Positions 30,257-30,736 of a stretch of 30,736 nucleotides of DNA are shown piece after piece. Made by a program: the position numbers and the translations under genes. The stretch lies in contig JAGGXI010000119.1 of assembly GCA_021163155.1 (NCBI GenBank), positions 1-30,736 on the forward strand, given 5' to 3'. Under the pieces are notes generated by a model. It was not told where the DNA came from. It ran no database searches and worked only from the letters and a program-made list of their open reading frames with translations. The stretch is from Candidatus Aerophobota bacterium. GTDB taxonomy: Bacteria > Aerophobota > Aerophobia > Aerophobales > JAGGXI01. Positions within the stretch are counted from its first letter, which is position 1. Every line of letters begins with the position of its first letter.

Positions 30257-30736
30257 ATGAGAGTAATACAATTTCCTTTACTACCTAAAATAAAAGAAGG
30301 AAAAGGAAAACAAATAAAACAGAAAATAGAAAAAAAAGACTTTAAAAGTCATTTAAAATCTGCGATAAATAATCCAAAAGAGATAAAATTTTTCTTTTTT
30401 TGTTCTAATTTCTCCATTAATCAAATTTTGGCTAATAAAGGTAAGCCCAATCTAAGAAAAGTTTTTTGTGATATTAAAAAAGAGGGCTGCGTTGAAAACT
30501 CTCAAAAAAAGACTCAGCCTCTTAAGCAAAAAGAAAAGTTGATGAACCTACATAGAAAAAGCGATAAAAAATTGCCAGATGATTTTTCAGAACTTACTTT
30601 AATATCTCTTCTCTCTACAGAGAAAAAGCTTGATAGGGAGAGTATTCCTAAGGTTACCTCTATTAAGAAGAATGGTGAGGAGAAGAAGATAAAATTAAAG
30701 GCTGAGTCAGGAGAAAAAGATACTTCGGGAGTTAAA
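30257..30736 (+). CDS. fliK: Probable flagellar hook-length control protein FliK, N-terminal part (3'-partial)
   Basis: An open frame of 160 codons runs off the window end. ATG at 30257 follows AAGGAAAG (30244-30251). The sequence is Lys-rich and of low complexity (MRVIQFPLLPKIKEGKGK, then many KK, EK and SxK segments), as is common for the disordered N-terminal part of FliK. The conserved C-terminal FliK domain would lie beyond the window. The call rests mainly on gene order fliI-fliJ-motE-fliK and is otherwise open. Confidence 0.55.
   Translation, partial: MRVIQFPLLPKIKEGKGKQIKQKIEKKDFKSHLKSAINNPKEIKFFFFCSNFSINQILANKGKPNLRKVFCDIKKEGCVENSQKKTQPLKQKEKLMNLHRKSDKKLPDDFSELTLISLLSTEKKLDRESIPKVTSIKKNGEEKKIKLKAESGEKDTSGVK

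Overview
This window looks like a motility and chemotaxis island from a flagellated bacterium with a low to moderate GC content. Every intact gene is on the + strand. Short intergenic palindromes are abundant, TTG and GTG starts are used, and the chemotaxis genes are accompanied by ParA, TPR and HEAT proteins. This fits an uncultured, deep-branching lineage, but I cannot assign a phylum from the sequence alone.

Region 1 (1-12747) is a chemosensory cluster. It holds the end of a soluble chemoreceptor with two signalling hairpins, a triple-domain CheW, a ParA-like ATPase, a TPR protein, CheR, CheD, CheB, a HEAT-repeat protein, a second CheR, CheY and a CheA with two HPt domains. Together these form a receptor-CheW-CheA array with methylation (CheR), demethylation and deamidation (CheB, CheD) and output (CheY). 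The ParA, TPR and HEAT proteins probably position or scaffold the array. No CheC, CheX or CheZ is visible.

Region 2 (12748-14540) is a scar. It contains a tandem palindrome array, a truncated and frameshifted AAA-type ATPase pseudogene on the - strand, a broken zinc-ribbon (transposase-like) pseudogene on the + strand with recognisable promoters, and a hairpin-rich leader.

Region 3 (14540-22702) is regulatory. A class I cyclic di-GMP (GEMM) riboswitch with an intrinsic terminator precedes a sigma54 activator whose receiver domain is degenerate, as in FleQ. A good sigma54 promoter then drives a receiver protein, a small CxC protein and a membrane-anchored TPR protein. A FlgN-like chaperone and a FlgS/FlgR-like kinase-regulator pair follow.

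Region 4 (22807-30736) is the flagellar basal body and export operon. A second sigma54 promoter precedes flgB-flgC-fliE, followed by fliF-fliG-fliH-fliI-fliJ, a motE-like gene and the start of a probable fliK. The likely logic is that cyclic di-GMP sets the level of the FleQ-like activator and the FlgS/FlgR pair acts with sigma54 on flagellar promoters.

Throughout, intergenic gaps are filled by REP/BIME-like elements: a GTAG foot, a palindrome, then often a second inverted palindrome ending in CTAC. These are mixed with 7-bp and 8-bp degenerate tandem repeats. In several places the repeats supply the last codons and stop codon of a gene, or create false upstream start codons.
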